In this document: piece by piece, positions 47,705-56,490 of the stretch
Layout: the number at the start of each line of letters is the position of its first letter
Numbering within the stretch: the stretch's first letter is position 1
Assembly (NCBI GenBank): GCA_947627565.1
Contig: CANQWO010000008.1
Location: 1-59,025 of the forward strand
Direction: 5' to 3'
DNA from: an uncultured Clostridia bacterium
GTDB lineage: Bacteria; Bacillota; Clostridia; Christensenellales; Borkfalkiaceae
Length of the DNA stretch: 59,025 nt
Notes under the pieces: model-generated
Told to the model about the DNA's origin: nothing
Databases searched by the model: none
Seen by the model: only the letters and a program-made list of their open reading frames with translations
Program-made: the position numbers and the translations under genes

Positions 47705-48511
47705 TCATTGGGCGGCGCGCCGCCGATCCGGTCCGTATTCGAGCGGAACGCCGTAGGCGGTCTCATAGCAATCGCGCCACGCCGCCTCCGCCGCATCCTT
47801 CATCGCGGCCGCGCGCGCCTTGGGCGCGAGCGCGGCATCCGGGTAGACCGCAGGCAGGATATGAATGCGCAGCTTTCGGACATGCCCCCGCTTGTTTCGC
47901 TCAAACGTGCAAAAAATCGGGACGACGGGGACGTCGTATTTCACCGCGTAATGAAAGGCGCCGTTCTTCATCGGGCGCGGTTTTTGGTAGTTGGTCCAGA
48001 GGGCCTGTTCGGCATAAAAATTGACGATCTTCCCCCCGCGGAGCCGCCGCTCCATCTCCCGCATCAGATTCTTGGTCGCCGCGCGGTCGGAGGAGAAGGG
48101 CCACATGCCCCCATGGCGGATGATGTGCCCGCCGAGCCCGCCCTTGTTGTTCCACGGCGCCATCGTATGGAAGGAGTTGAAGTGCCCCACGGCGTCGCGC
48201 ACGAAGAGGGTATCGAGATAGTTGAAGTGGTTGCACACGGAGATCGCACCGCCCTTGACGGCGCGCAGATTCTTCCGCCCGACCGTCTTCGCCCCGTAGA
48301 CGAGACGGATGGCGGCGGGCCCGAGCATCCACATGAGCGTGCGCCAAAAGCCGGTGACAACGCGCTCATACCACGGCTGGCGGTAGTGAAACGATTGCGT
48401 CGGCATCTTCCAATCGGGACCGTAGGCGATGTAATCGAAGTCGAAGCGGCGGTAGCCCTCGAGGGTGGCCTGAATGGCGCGGATCTTCTCTTGTTTGGTG
48501 CGCTTCCCCAT
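47705..48511 (-). CDS. PlsC-superfamily acyltransferase
   Basis: A 268-residue acyltransferase with the HX4D motif VCNHFNYLDTLF and a second block NFYAEQALW in place of the usual FPEG. A hydrophobic segment lies near residues 55-75. Lipid or lysophospholipid acylation is expected; acceptor not known. The ATG at 48511 lies five bases after the isochorismatase stop codon, with GAGGGA very close to it. A GGACATGCCCCC motif lies inside the gene (47876-47888). Confidence 0.85.
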   Translation of the reverse strand: MGKRTKQEKIRAIQATLEGYRRFDFDYIAYGPDWKMPTQSFHYRQPWYERVVTGFWRTLMWMLGPAAIRLVYGAKTVGRKNLRAVKGGAISVCNHFNYLDTLFVRDAVGHFNSFHTMAPWNNKGGLGGHIIRHGGMWPFSSDRAATKNLMREMERRLRGGKIVNFYAEQALWTNYQKPRPMKNGAFHYAVKYDVPVVPIFCTFERNKRGHVRKLRIHILPAVYPDAALAPKARAAAMKDAAEAAWRDCYETAYGVPLEYGPDRRRAAQ

Positions 48512-48515
48512 TCCC

Positions 48516-49067
48516 TCACCCGTGAAATTCTTCGAGCAGTGCGTCGGTCGTGACGGTTTTTGCGGCATACATGTCCGCCATGTACCCGATCGCGGACGTC
48601 TTCAGCTCCTCCGTGAAGGCCTCGATGAGCGGCGTGCAGAGCACGACGTCGTAGCCGAGGAAATACGCCTCCGCCGCCGTGTGCTGGACGCAGATGTGCG
48701 CCTGGATCCCGATCAGAACGACGGTCTTAATACCCAGCTCGCGCAACAGCAGATCGAGCTCGGTGTGGAAGAACGCGGAATAGCGGCGCTTCTCGACGAC
48801 ATAGTCCCCCGCCTCGGGCCCGAGCGCCGCCGTGACCGCGGCCCCCGCCGTGCCCTTCATCGCGTGTTCGCCCCAGAGCGCCAGCTCCAAGTCGACGCCC
48901 TCTCTGTGCGCGTCGTTGCAAAAGATCACGGGAATACCCACCGCTCGCGCGCCGCGCAAGAGCTTTGCGGCCTCCGGAACGGTCGCCGCCGCGCGCTCGC
49001 ATTTGAGCGCCCCCGTGATGAAATCTTCCAACATATCAATGACCAAAATCGCCGTCTTGTTGTGCAT
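48516..49067 (-). CDS. Isochorismatase-fold cysteine hydrolase
   Basis: A 183-residue cysteine hydrolase. The catalytic triad is visible: Asp in LVIDMLEDF, Lys in VVEKRRYSAF and Cys in IGIQAHICVQHTA. Related enzymes are nicotinamidases and other amidohydrolases. The second of two near ATGs (49067) is chosen, since GGGAGA is seven bases from it. Co-transcribed with the acyltransferase gene; strong promoter upstream. Confidence 0.92.
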   Translation of the reverse strand: MHNKTAILVIDMLEDFITGALKCERAAATVPEAAKLLRGARAVGIPVIFCNDAHREGVDLELALWGEHAMKGTAGAAVTAALGPEAGDYVVEKRRYSAFFHTELDLLLRELGIKTVVLIGIQAHICVQHTAAEAYFLGYDVVLCTPLIEAFTEELKTSAIGYMADMYAAKTVTTDALLEEFHG

Positions 49068-49095
49068 AATCATTCTCCCGTGTGATTTTGATTGT

Positions 49096-49124
49096 ATTGT
49101 ACCCCTTCGGCCCGCATTTGTCAA
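49096..49124 (-). promoter_or_regulatory. Promoter of isochorismatase-acyltransferase unit
   Basis: TTGACA (49119-49124), 17-base spacer, TACAAT (49096-49101). Confidence 0.85.
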
Positions 49125-49266
49125 GCAAAAGCGCCCCGAACGCATGCGGAGCGCCCGCAGGATTTCGGAATCGGCTCGGCGGCCATGGAAACTCCTCCGA
49201 AAAGGCGCGTTTCTCGGGAAAAGCGACCGTCTTGCGTCCGGGAAATCCGAGCCCCTCCATGAAAAC

Positions 49267-49293
49267 AGCCGCCCGACAGATTGCCGGGCGGCT
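49267..49293 (-). terminator. Terminator after zinc-ribbon protein
   Basis: AGCCGCCCGG / CGGGCGGCT hairpin followed by GTTTTC on the minus strand, 36 bases after the stop. Confidence 0.75.
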
Positions 49294-49328
49294 TTCGCGC
49301 TGCAAATACGGAGCGGGACCGTTATCGT

Positions 49329-49775
49329 TTACCCGTTCGCCTTCTCCTTCTTGCTCTTCTTGTCCTTTTTCTTCTTCTTTTTCTTCCCGGACTCCTCAGG
49401 TTCCTCCGTCTGCGCTTCCTCAGCCGGCTGCTGCTCGGGCTGCCGTTCGCGCTGCTGTTCGGACTCGGCCGGAGCCGCAAGCACGGGATAAGCATAGTAG
49501 GGATACTGATAGGAATTTGCGCCTAACTGCGCGGGCTGCCCGTAAGCCGTGGGATAGCCGTAGGGATAGCCGTAATACCCATAACCATACCCATAGGAAG
49601 GGTATCCATAGGGATACCCGTAGGGATAGCCATAGGGGTAGCCGTAGGGGTAGCTATAAGGCGTCTGAGGCTGTTGTGCGCCCGTGTTTACGGCAGAGCC
49701 GACGGGAGTTCCGCACTGGGGGCAAAATTTTTCGTCCGGATAGATCGGGCATCCGCAATGGAGACATTTGTTCAT
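49329..49775 (-). CDS. Zinc-ribbon protein with YPYG repeats
   Basis: A 148-residue protein in three parts. Residues 1-30 are a zinc ribbon (CLHCGCPIYPDEKFCPQCG). A middle part is built from YPYG/YGYP repeats and is rich in Tyr, Pro and Gly. The C-terminal tail is first Glu/Gln-rich, then Lys-rich (KKKKKKKDKKSKKEK). No enzyme domain. Such proteins are often scaffolds or bind nucleic acid; that is inference. GAGGTG ribosome binding site; monocistronic. Confidence 0.82.
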   Translation of the reverse strand: MNKCLHCGCPIYPDEKFCPQCGTPVGSAVNTGAQQPQTPYSYPYGYPYGYPYGYPYGYPSYGYGYGYYGYPYGYPTAYGQPAQLGANSYQYPYYAYPVLAAPAESEQQRERQPEQQPAEEAQTEEPEESGKKKKKKKDKKSKKEKANG

Positions 49776-49803
49776 GGTTTCACCTCGCATGATTGAATAA
49801 ATT

Positions 49804-49832
49804 TATTGTACACGTTTTCCCCCGATTTGTCA
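49804..49832 (-). promoter_or_regulatory. Promoter of YPYG zinc-ribbon gene
   Basis: TTGACA (49827-49832), 17-base spacer, TACAAT (49804-49809). Confidence 0.85.
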
Positions 49833-49853
49833 ATGCCCTTATAAAAAAAACGA

Positions 49854-49883
49854 TAAAAAATCCCCGCCTGAAAGAACGGGGAT
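49854..49883 (-). terminator. Terminator after SSB-like gene
   Basis: ATCCCCG / CGGGGAT hairpin with TTTTTT on the minus strand, 22 bases after the stop. Confidence 0.85.
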
Positions 49884-49904
49884 CCCAAGCGCGGCGAAAA
49901 GAGC

Positions 49905-50600
49905 CTATCGGCTCTCCTGCGGGGCCGCGCCGTCCTGCGGCATGGCGTAGAGATCGAAGGCGTCGTCGACGTCGAACGATTCCCCCTCGTCGAAGGCCGC
50001 CAATTTGGAAATGGAGACCTCATACGCGGTCATGGTCACGCTCTCCGTCTCCGAGAAGCGCTTCTGATATTCGCGGCTCTGGATCCTGCCCGAGAGCGCG
50101 ACCCTGTCCCCCACCTTGAGATTTTGCACGAATCTCGCGTTCCTGCCCCACGCGATGCAGGGGATGTAGTCGGACTTGTTGTAGGCGCGGTTGACGGCGA
50201 GCAGAAGGTCCGCGATCTCGCGGTTGAACGGCGTCGTGCGGTAGACGGGCGGCTTGCAGATATAGCCCGAGAGCACGATGGAGTTGGGATTGCGGTCGGA
50301 GGGCGCCACGAGCTCGCGTACAAAGACGGTGAGCATGAGCCGGCTCCTTCCCCCCTCGAGCTTGTTGTAGCTGCGGAACTGCCCCACCGCCGAGAGAATG
50401 CTCCCGACTTTCAAGTCGCTACTTTGGATGAGGCGCTCCGAGACCGTGACGGGCAAAATATCCGCCTGCCCCGAAAGGCGCATGACTTTGACGTAAAATT
50501 CGTAAAATCCCTCTCCGTAGACTTCGTGGGAAAACGTCGCCTCGGAGACGATCTCCCCCATGATGTACACCTTGTTGTTCTTCTCCGTGTTGGTATCCAT
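49905..50600 (-). CDS. Single-stranded DNA-binding protein-like, two OB folds
   Basis: A 231-residue protein. Two OB-fold segments are seen: residues 10-100 (VYIMGEIVSEATFSHEVYG to FVRELVAP) and 105-200 (NSIVLSGYICKPPVYRTTP, IADLLLAVNR, YIPCIAWGRNARF, KVGDRVALSGRIQSREY). The second follows the SSB pattern closely. A short acidic tail ends the protein (FDEGESFDVDDAFDLY), as in SSB tails. The length is double that of classical SSB. Follows the deacetylase by 51 bases. Confidence 0.85.
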   Translation of the reverse strand: MDTNTEKNNKVYIMGEIVSEATFSHEVYGEGFYEFYVKVMRLSGQADILPVTVSERLIQSSDLKVGSILSAVGQFRSYNKLEGGRSRLMLTVFVRELVAPSDRNPNSIVLSGYICKPPVYRTTPFNREIADLLLAVNRAYNKSDYIPCIAWGRNARFVQNLKVGDRVALSGRIQSREYQKRFSETESVTMTAYEVSISKLAAFDEGESFDVDDAFDLYAMPQDGAAPQESR

Positions 50601-50651
50601 GTTGTTCCATTCCTCCGTAATTTCGTTTTTGTCGGGTATTTTTGCGGCGCG

Positions 50652-51422
50652 CTACGCCGTACCTTTGGGAATTTGCCTGCCTGTGACGTCGATCTCGTAG
50701 TTCTCGCGATAGATGAGTTCGCCGATGGGGACGAACGTATAGCCGTTTGCCCGCAGCGCGTCGATGACGAGGGGCAGGGCCTCCGCCGTGTGCAGGCCGT
50801 TGTTGTGCATCAGAATTATGCTCCCGCTCTTGACCTTGCCCACGATGCGCGAGGTGATATCCGAGGCCGAGAGGTTCTTCCAGTCGAGGGAATCGACGTC
50901 CCACTGAATGGGATAGTACCCCATGGCCAGAGAGGTGTTGATGAGCAAATCGTCATAGTCGCCGTAGGGAGGGCGGAACAGCTCGACGGCCTTGCCGGTG
51001 AGCGAGCGGATGGCGGAAGCGGAGGAGGCCAGCTCGGCGCGGATCTCCGTCTCCGAAAGACGGGACATATAGGAATGCGTCGCGCTGTGCGTGCCGATCT
51101 CGTGCCCCGCCTCCGCGATCTTCTTCACATATTCGGGGTACTTCTCCGCCCAGAACTGCACCATGAAGAAGGTGACGTGGACTTTTTGGGCCTCTAGCGT
51201 TTGCAGCAGGGAATCGGTGTAGTCGACGCCCCATGCGCAGTCGAACGAGAGCGCGACTTTGTTGTCGTCGCGCTGGACCGAATAGATGGGGAGCGCCCGC
51301 GCGCCGCTCCAATAGACTTCCTCGGCTCCGGCCGCGTTTGCGGTAACCATGCCCGCGCCCAAGGCGCACAAAAGCGCTCCGACGAGCGCGACCGATCTCA
51401 GCCTCAGCGTGATAAATTTCAT
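50652..51422 (-). CDS. Polysaccharide deacetylase (PdaB-like)
   Basis: A 256-residue secreted protein with signal peptide (1-30) and the NodB domain. Motif 1 is VALSFDCAWG, motif 2 HEIGTHSATHSYMS with the two metal His, motif 3 LFRPPYGDYDD, and motif 5-like IILMHNNG. The pattern with AWG and the sporulation-type spacing points to PdaB, a peptidoglycan N-deacetylase family of endospore formers. Substrate probably cell-wall GlcNAc. No good promoter recognised directly before it. Confidence 0.92.
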   Translation of the reverse strand: MKFITLRLRSVALVGALLCALGAGMVTANAAGAEEVYWSGARALPIYSVQRDDNKVALSFDCAWGVDYTDSLLQTLEAQKVHVTFFMVQFWAEKYPEYVKKIAEAGHEIGTHSATHSYMSRLSETEIRAELASSASAIRSLTGKAVELFRPPYGDYDDLLINTSLAMGYYPIQWDVDSLDWKNLSASDITSRIVGKVKSGSIILMHNNGLHTAEALPLVIDALRANGYTFVPIGELIYRENYEIDVTGRQIPKGTA

Positions 51423-51623
51423 TTCACACCCATATGATAAAATATTTGCGCGCGAAAATCGTGGGAAATTTCGTCGAATGCAAGGGAATGCCCGCGAATC
51501 CCGCCCGCTCTGTCATATTGTATGGGCCGCACGGGGGAAGTATGACGCGATCGATGTCTTTTTATGGGAACATGCGGCCGCGGACAGCGCAAAGGCGGCG
51601 CCCCAAAAGGGCGCCGCCGTATC

Positions 51624-51646
51624 AAAAACCCTCCCCGAAGGGAGGA
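51624..51646 (-). terminator. Terminator after comF
   Basis: CCTCCC TTCG GGGAGGG hairpin followed by TTTTTG on the minus strand, two bases after the stop codon. Confidence 0.85.
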
Positions 51647-51647
51647 C

Positions 51648-52385
51648 TCAGGAATCGTGCTTTCCGTATGGAAATTTTTCTTCGACGCTCGTGAACGTCA
51701 GCGCAAAGACGGCGGCCGCACCCGCCCGCATCAGGCAGGACGCGAGCTCGGAGATCGTCGCGCCCGTCGTCATGGCGTCGTCCACGATGAGCACCCGCTT
51801 CCCGCGCACCGCCGTGCGGCTCACGACGTGGAAACAACCCGCAAGATTTTTGGCGCGCTCCTGTCTTCCGAGGAACTTCTGCGCCTCCGTCTCGCGCCGT
51901 TTCGAGACGGGCTTCAAAAAACTTTTTCCCGTCAGTTCTGCAAGCCGTTCGGCATAGAGCTCCGCCTGATTGAAACCGCGTTTCTGCACGGCCTTCTCGG
52001 TCATGGGTACCCCGACGAGTGCGTCGACGTCGGAAAATTCCCGTTCGAAGAGCGGGAGCGAGAGGTCGGCGAGCGTGCGGAAGAGATACTTTTCGCCGCG
52101 CTTGAACCGCACGACGAGCGCCGCCGCGTCGCCCTCGTGCAGAAAGACGGAGCGCGCCTTTTCCACGCCGAGCGGCCGCGCCTTGCATGTGAGACAGACG
52201 CCCTCCTCCCGCTGTCTGCGGCCGCAGAGCGGGCAAATGACCCCGTCGTTCCACGGAAGCCGTTCGCGGCAGACCCCGCACACGCGCTCTCCGCCGAAGA
52301 CTTCCCGCCCGCAGACGTCGCAGGTGAAATTGTGCGCATCGTCATACGCCTTGATCATGCCGCGGATGCGCGCAACAAAGTTCAT
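51648..52385 (-). CDS. comF: ComF-family phosphoribosyltransferase-like protein
   Basis: A 245-residue protein. The N-terminus has two zinc ribbons (CDVCG..CGVC and CPLCG..CLTC); the C-terminal half is a type I phosphoribosyltransferase with VLIVDDAMTTGATISE as the PRPP loop. ComF/ComFC proteins help DNA uptake in naturally competent bacteria and are also found in non-competent ones. The ATG overlaps the stop of the XRE gene (ATGA). Confidence 0.93.
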   Translation of the reverse strand: MNFVARIRGMIKAYDDAHNFTCDVCGREVFGGERVCGVCRERLPWNDGVICPLCGRRQREEGVCLTCKARPLGVEKARSVFLHEGDAAALVVRFKRGEKYLFRTLADLSLPLFEREFSDVDALVGVPMTEKAVQKRGFNQAELYAERLAELTGKSFLKPVSKRRETEAQKFLGRQERAKNLAGCFHVVSRTAVRGKRVLIVDDAMTTGATISELASCLMRAGAAAVFALTFTSVEEKFPYGKHDS

Positions 52386-52603
52386 CGGTACCGCTTGGCG
52401 CCCGCGTCGTCCTCGAGCCCGAGAAGATAATCGGCCGAGACTTCGAAGATCGAGCAGAGCGCAATGATCGTCTGCGTGCCGAGGTCCAGCGTCTCGCGCT
52501 CGTATTTGCTCACCGTGATCTGGGCAATGTTCAGTTGTTCGCCGAGCTCCGCCTGCGTCATGCCGCGCTCCGTGCGAAGCTCCCGGATCCTCTTTCCATA
52601 CAT
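52382..52603 (-). CDS. XRE-family regulator
   Basis: A 73-residue single-domain helix-turn-helix protein (KRIRELRTERGMTQAELGEQLNIAQITVSKYERETLDLG, then a FEVSADYLLGL dimer tail). Start at 52603 (MYGKRI); the in-frame extension upstream has no ribosome binding site. Translation is coupled to comF by a 4-base overlap, so it may control that gene. Confidence 0.85.
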   Translation of the reverse strand: MYGKRIRELRTERGMTQAELGEQLNIAQITVSKYERETLDLGTQTIIALCSIFEVSADYLLGLEDDAGAKRYR

Positions 52604-52792
52604 AGTCTGTTTTAGATTAATACTTTCCCGCCGCAATGGGGCTTCTTATTCCATTTTGGTATACGTCGCACCCGCCGCCTGCTCCGCGCGCACCCGTCCG
52701 CTTGCCCCAACGCCCGACATGCCCCCGCTTGATGCGCCGTCTGCTTGACGCACTGTCCGCGCCGCACGAAACCAAACATAAAACCTGGCATG

Positions 52793-52816
52793 AAAAAACC
52801 GCGCCGGAGCGCGGTC
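52793..52816 (-). terminator. Terminator after acidic zinc-ribbon gene
   Basis: ACCGCGC TCCG GCGCGGT hairpin with TTTTTT on the minus strand, ten bases past the stop. The stretch 52604-52792 holds no gene, only a GACATGCCCCC repeat copy (52715-52726). Confidence 0.85.
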
Positions 52817-52825
52817 TCAATGTTT

Positions 52826-53320
52826 TCAAAAATCGTCTTCGTCGGACTTTTCGTCGTCGTCCTCGTCGTCATCGTCGCCCTCGCTGAGCGTGTAGATCTC
52901 GTCGCCCGTGACGTACTCGAGATCCTCCTCCTCTTCGGGTTCCGATTCCTCCTCGATCTCCTCTTCGAAATCGTCGTCCTCGTCGAATTTCTCGTCAATC
53001 TCGCCGATCTCGCTGTCGAGGTCGTCGTCGGTGTCGTCGAGGTACTCGCGCCACTCGTCGTCGTCCGCCTCGGGATCGGGGTCCTCCTCTTCATATTCGG
53101 CCTTCTTGCGGCACTCCTCGCACATCTTCTCGCCTGCGCGCATCATGTTCTCGCCGCAGATGGGGCAAAGCTCGGTGGGAAGGTCCTCTTCGGCCTCCTC
53201 GATCTCCTCGAGCCCCGTGGGAATGCCCTTCATCTCCTTCAAACAGACGTCGCAATACTCCTGTTTTTCCGAATCGATATAGTTCAGCTCGCAGCGCGGG
53301 CATTTCATGTAACGTACCAT
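52826..53320 (-). CDS. Acidic zinc-ribbon protein
   Basis: A 164-residue protein. Two CxxC pairs form one ribbon (CPRCELNY and CDVCLKEM), then another (CPICGENMM and CEECRKKAEY). The last 85 residues are almost all Asp and Glu (DDDEWREYLDDTDDDLDSEIG, ending DDDEDDDEKSDEDDF). Domain set resembles small uncharacterised proteins of Clostridia; the acidic tail may mimic nucleic acid or bind basic proteins. GGAGG six bases before the ATG. Confidence 0.85.
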   Translation of the reverse strand: MVRYMKCPRCELNYIDSEKQEYCDVCLKEMKGIPTGLEEIEEAEEDLPTELCPICGENMMRAGEKMCEECRKKAEYEEEDPDPEADDDEWREYLDDTDDDLDSEIGEIDEKFDEDDDFEEEIEEESEPEEEEDLEYVTGDEIYTLSEGDDDDEDDDEKSDEDDF

Positions 53321-53359
53321 GGCGTTCCTCCGTAGCCGCCCTCTCTCTCGGGCTAATAA

Positions 53360-53388
53360 ATTATATTAATTATTATTTTTTTTGTAAA
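53360..53388 (-). promoter_or_regulatory. Promoter of acidic zinc-ribbon gene
   Basis: TTTACA (53383-53388), 17-base A/T spacer, TATAAT (53360-53365). Beyond it, 53389-53589 has no gene. Confidence 0.75.
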
Positions 53389-53589
53389 CTGTTTTTTTAT
53401 GCATTTTGGAAAATTTTCCGGGTTTTTTCGAATTTTTTTTCGGACAACGCCGCTGCGCCTCATGACGCCCTGAAAATCTGCCTGCCGAATGGAGATTTTT
53501 ATGTTCCCCCGCCTCCGCCGCGCGGATCGCATGACGGCGCCTCCCCGAGAAGGCGCTGAGAGATCGGACTTCGTATCGCGCCTGCAGAC

Positions 53590-53620
53590 AAAAAAAGAGC
53601 TCGGGATCTCCGAGCTCTTT
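53590..53620 (-). terminator. Terminator after large lipoprotein
   Basis: AGAGCTCGG AGAT CCGAGCTCT hairpin followed by seven Ts on the minus strand, a few bases past the stop. Confidence 0.9.
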
Positions 53621-53624
53621 CGGG

Positions 53625-56075
53625 TTATTCTTCGGGATGTTCGTTTCCTTCGGGCGCTTCCGCGGGTGCCGCAGGCGCTTCTTCGGGAGCCTCTTCGGGA
53701 GTTTCCTCAAAGGCCGCTTCCGGTTCCTCTTCCGCGTCCTCGAGTTCCTCCGTGTGCGCATCGGGCACGTCGGGCTCCGCGTTCTCGTCGGAATAGACGT
53801 CGATGTCGCGGTTGTCCGCAGTGATGACCTTCGGTTTCTCCTTCTTGGGCTCGTTCTTCTTCTTGCGCTTCGTGAGGAACATATAGGTCCCGCATGCCGC
53901 AAAGACCGCGACGACCACGATCGCGATCGCGATCAACAGCCATGCCCACCACGCGAGGCCGCTCTCTTCCTTTTCGGGCGGCGTGTAGTAGCGCAGTCCC
54001 GACGTCTTCCAATACGTCGCATACGATTCGAGGTCCGCATCCGACCATTTGCCGAGCTGCGTGCGGAAGTCGCTGTACGTCGCGCGCTCGCCCGCCGCGA
54101 ACACGGCCTTGCCCTGCGAAGTCTCATAGGCTTCGCCCTTCACATAGGCCCGGAAGGCGTCCTGCTCTTCCTGCGTATAGAGCGACGTCTCCGTCTGGCC
54201 GTAGGAGACGGCCTCGCGGATGTTGTCTTCGAAGCGGCTGCTCTCGCCCGTATAGAAGTAGTATTTGAACGCGCTCGAGAGATCGGAATCGCCGAACACG
54301 TCGTTGAGTTTGGCATAGAGGCTCGTCTTATCCGCCGTATCCACGATGGCGCTATACGTCTTGTTCCATTCCGCGAGCTCGACGTTGTCCATCAGTGAAC
54401 CGTCGCTGTTTTTGAGATCAACCGTGCTCACATATTTATAGCTCGTGCTGCCGAAGGACTCCGCGTCCGCATAGAACACATAGCCGTCGAGCACTTCGTA
54501 GTTATACCACCCGCTCGCATGCGACACGCTCAAAACCTTCTGCGCGCGGTATGCGGTGTTCTTTTGCTCCGTCCCGCCGTCGATGTAGGGCAGGTTGCGG
54601 TAGTCCTCTTCGTCTCCGTTGAAGACTGCGCGCTCCACGCTCAGCCCGTTGGAATCGCTCTGCGCATAGTAGACATAGCTGTATGCATCGTCCGACGTCA
54701 TGTCGATATCGATGATGGTCGCGGAGCCGACGCCATAGGCGACCTGCACGGGATCGTTGGGCCGGCCGTCCGCGCGGACGTCAACGCGGTAGATACACGA
54801 ATCGGAGACATAGAGATAGTGATGATAGCAGTTCTCGGCCGCATTCGCACCCGTCTCTTCCTTGACGTAGAAATAGGCGGACGTCGTGGCGTGGGATGTC
54901 GCTTCCGCGGCGCCTGCGACCTTTTGCAGTTTGCCCGTGCCGTCGGTCTTGTTGCCCTCGACGCTGTCCCAACCCGCGCCTTCGATCTCGCTCACGGGCA
55001 GGAAGTAGAGGTCGCCGCCCTTGTCGTTGGTGCCCGTGCGGGTGAAGTAGAGGCCGCCCTTTCCGTCGGGATACGTCTTATAGGAGCGGAGATCGTATTT
55101 ATAGCCGATGGGCGAGAGGGGTTCGGAATCGCTGTGGCTGAATCCGTCGCCGAGGCCGCCGTCCTTATCGCTCTTGCCGCGGCCGTCGAGGACGAGCTCG
55201 CCGAGATTGATATAGGGGATCACGCCCGCGTTGTTCTCATCGAGCCATTCGCGATCCCAATTCGCAAAGTCGTCGTTCCCGTATAAATAGCCGCCGGGCG
55301 CCTTGGTCGCGTCGGCGCGGACGCGGTAGATCTGCTGATACAAGAGCGACTGGGCGCCGTCGCTGTCGGCCTTATCGGTCACGCCCATGCGGTAGTAGAT
55401 ATAGGGATTTTCCTTATCCGCGCTGTCGAGGACGTATTGCGAAACGTTCTTGGCGAGCATGGTGTCCTTCCCCGTCTCGGTGTTGACCGAGTGGAGCGTA
55501 TACGAGCTCGAACCCTCGACATAGATGAGATAGACGGTGTTCTCGACCTTGACGAACCGGTAGACCGTCGCGTTTGAGGAGCCCGACGTCGTGCGGAAGA
55601 CGTCCTTGACGTCCGAGCCGTCGAGTTTGGCGCTCTTGAAGTCGAGATAGCCGTTTTCGATGACACCCGACGTATTGCGGATGTTGGTGGGCGTCGCGTA
55701 ATAGACGCGGTCGCCGTAGATGAAAATGCCGGCGGTATAGTCGCCCGCGGCCATGAGCGAGGGGACGACGGTCTTCACCTCCTCCCCGTTGCCTTCTGCG
55801 ACGTCCTTCTTCTTCACCTGCATGAGCGCACCCTTCACGGGGGAGCCGTAAGTATTATCGGCCGTATACGTCTCGACGCCGTTGATGAAGTAGTAATACC
55901 CGTTCTCATCGCCGACGGACACGACGAAGCCGCCGTTGGACGCGATCTCGGCGTCTTTCGGAGGCATGTCTGCGTGCGGCGTAAAGCCGCTGCCGCACGC
56001 GGCGATCGAGAGCGACCCCGCCGTGAGCACGGCCGCCGTCGCCACTAACAAAATGTTCTTAAAAAATTTACGCAT
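53625..56075 (-). CDS. Large lipoprotein with C-terminal membrane anchor
   Basis: An 816-residue surface protein. Signal peptide with lipobox SIAAC (1-28), then about 650 residues with repeated beta-rich segments (YYYFINGVETY, FIYGDRVYYATP, NTVYLIYVEGSS, LYVSDSCIYRVDV, YSYVYYAQSDS) that look like a beta-propeller of the DUF5050 kind. Near residue 730 there is one membrane helix (WWAWLLIAIAIVVVAVFAAC), a basic KRKKK stop and a long Glu/Pro/Ala-rich cytoplasmic tail. Thus it may have both a lipid and a helix anchor. Role unknown; sensing or wall association is possible. Confidence 0.82.
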   Translation of the reverse strand: MRKFFKNILLVATAAVLTAGSLSIAACGSGFTPHADMPPKDAEIASNGGFVVSVGDENGYYYFINGVETYTADNTYGSPVKGALMQVKKKDVAEGNGEEVKTVVPSLMAAGDYTAGIFIYGDRVYYATPTNIRNTSGVIENGYLDFKSAKLDGSDVKDVFRTTSGSSNATVYRFVKVENTVYLIYVEGSSSYTLHSVNTETGKDTMLAKNVSQYVLDSADKENPYIYYRMGVTDKADSDGAQSLLYQQIYRVRADATKAPGGYLYGNDDFANWDREWLDENNAGVIPYINLGELVLDGRGKSDKDGGLGDGFSHSDSEPLSPIGYKYDLRSYKTYPDGKGGLYFTRTGTNDKGGDLYFLPVSEIEGAGWDSVEGNKTDGTGKLQKVAGAAEATSHATTSAYFYVKEETGANAAENCYHHYLYVSDSCIYRVDVRADGRPNDPVQVAYGVGSATIIDIDMTSDDAYSYVYYAQSDSNGLSVERAVFNGDEEDYRNLPYIDGGTEQKNTAYRAQKVLSVSHASGWYNYEVLDGYVFYADAESFGSTSYKYVSTVDLKNSDGSLMDNVELAEWNKTYSAIVDTADKTSLYAKLNDVFGDSDLSSAFKYYFYTGESSRFEDNIREAVSYGQTETSLYTQEEQDAFRAYVKGEAYETSQGKAVFAAGERATYSDFRTQLGKWSDADLESYATYWKTSGLRYYTPPEKEESGLAWWAWLLIAIAIVVVAVFAACGTYMFLTKRKKKNEPKKEKPKVITADNRDIDVYSDENAEPDVPDAHTEELEDAEEEPEAAFEETPEEAPEEAPAAPAEAPEGNEHPEE

Positions 56076-56129
56076 ATTGTATGGTCCTTCCGTGTTTCGG
56101 AAATTTACGGTTCTAACGATACACTCCTC

Positions 56130-56158
56130 ATTATAAACTAAAATAAGGGTTTTGGCAA
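56130..56158 (-). promoter_or_regulatory. Promoter of large lipoprotein gene
   Basis: TTGCCA (56153-56158), 17-base spacer, TATAAT (56130-56135). Confidence 0.8.
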
Positions 56159-56269
56159 TCAAAAACTTGTGCGACTTACACTTTTCTTGGAAAAATTTTT
56201 GTGTAAGTTTTGTAATTGCGGGGTCGGCGCGGCAAATTCCGCGCCTTTCGGCCCCCGAGGAGACGCATC

Positions 56270-56479
56270 ATGGAAAAATTCGGCATCTTCGAACTGCTCG
56301 ACGCCCTCTCCGCCATGACGGATACCCCCGCCGAAGAAAACAAGGCGCGGACGCCCGACGAGGCCTTCGCTCCCCCCACTTACGGCATGCCCGCGAGCGA
56401 ACCGCCCGCGCGGACGAACAGCGCGTTCGAGGGATTTGTCGCACGGCACGAGGAGGCCCGGGGCCGCGTGAAAAAATAG
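56270..56479 (+). CDS. Small hypothetical protein
   Basis: A 69-residue protein (MEKFGIFELLDALSAMTD at the start, a Pro-rich middle, HEEARGRVKK at the end). Not recognised as a family. GAGGAGA lies before the ATG and the amphipathic N-terminus (FGIFELLDALSAM) looks like a designed helix rather than chance. It is convergent with the esterase gene. Confidence 0.6.
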   Translation: MEKFGIFELLDALSAMTDTPAEENKARTPDEAFAPPTYGMPASEPPARTNSAFEGFVARHEEARGRVKK

Positions 56480-56490
56480 CTCCGCGGCCG

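Noticed and set aside
56216-56270. Longer start for the small protein at 56270
   Set aside because: The extension is Arg-rich and the GAGGAGA site fits the ATG at 56270.
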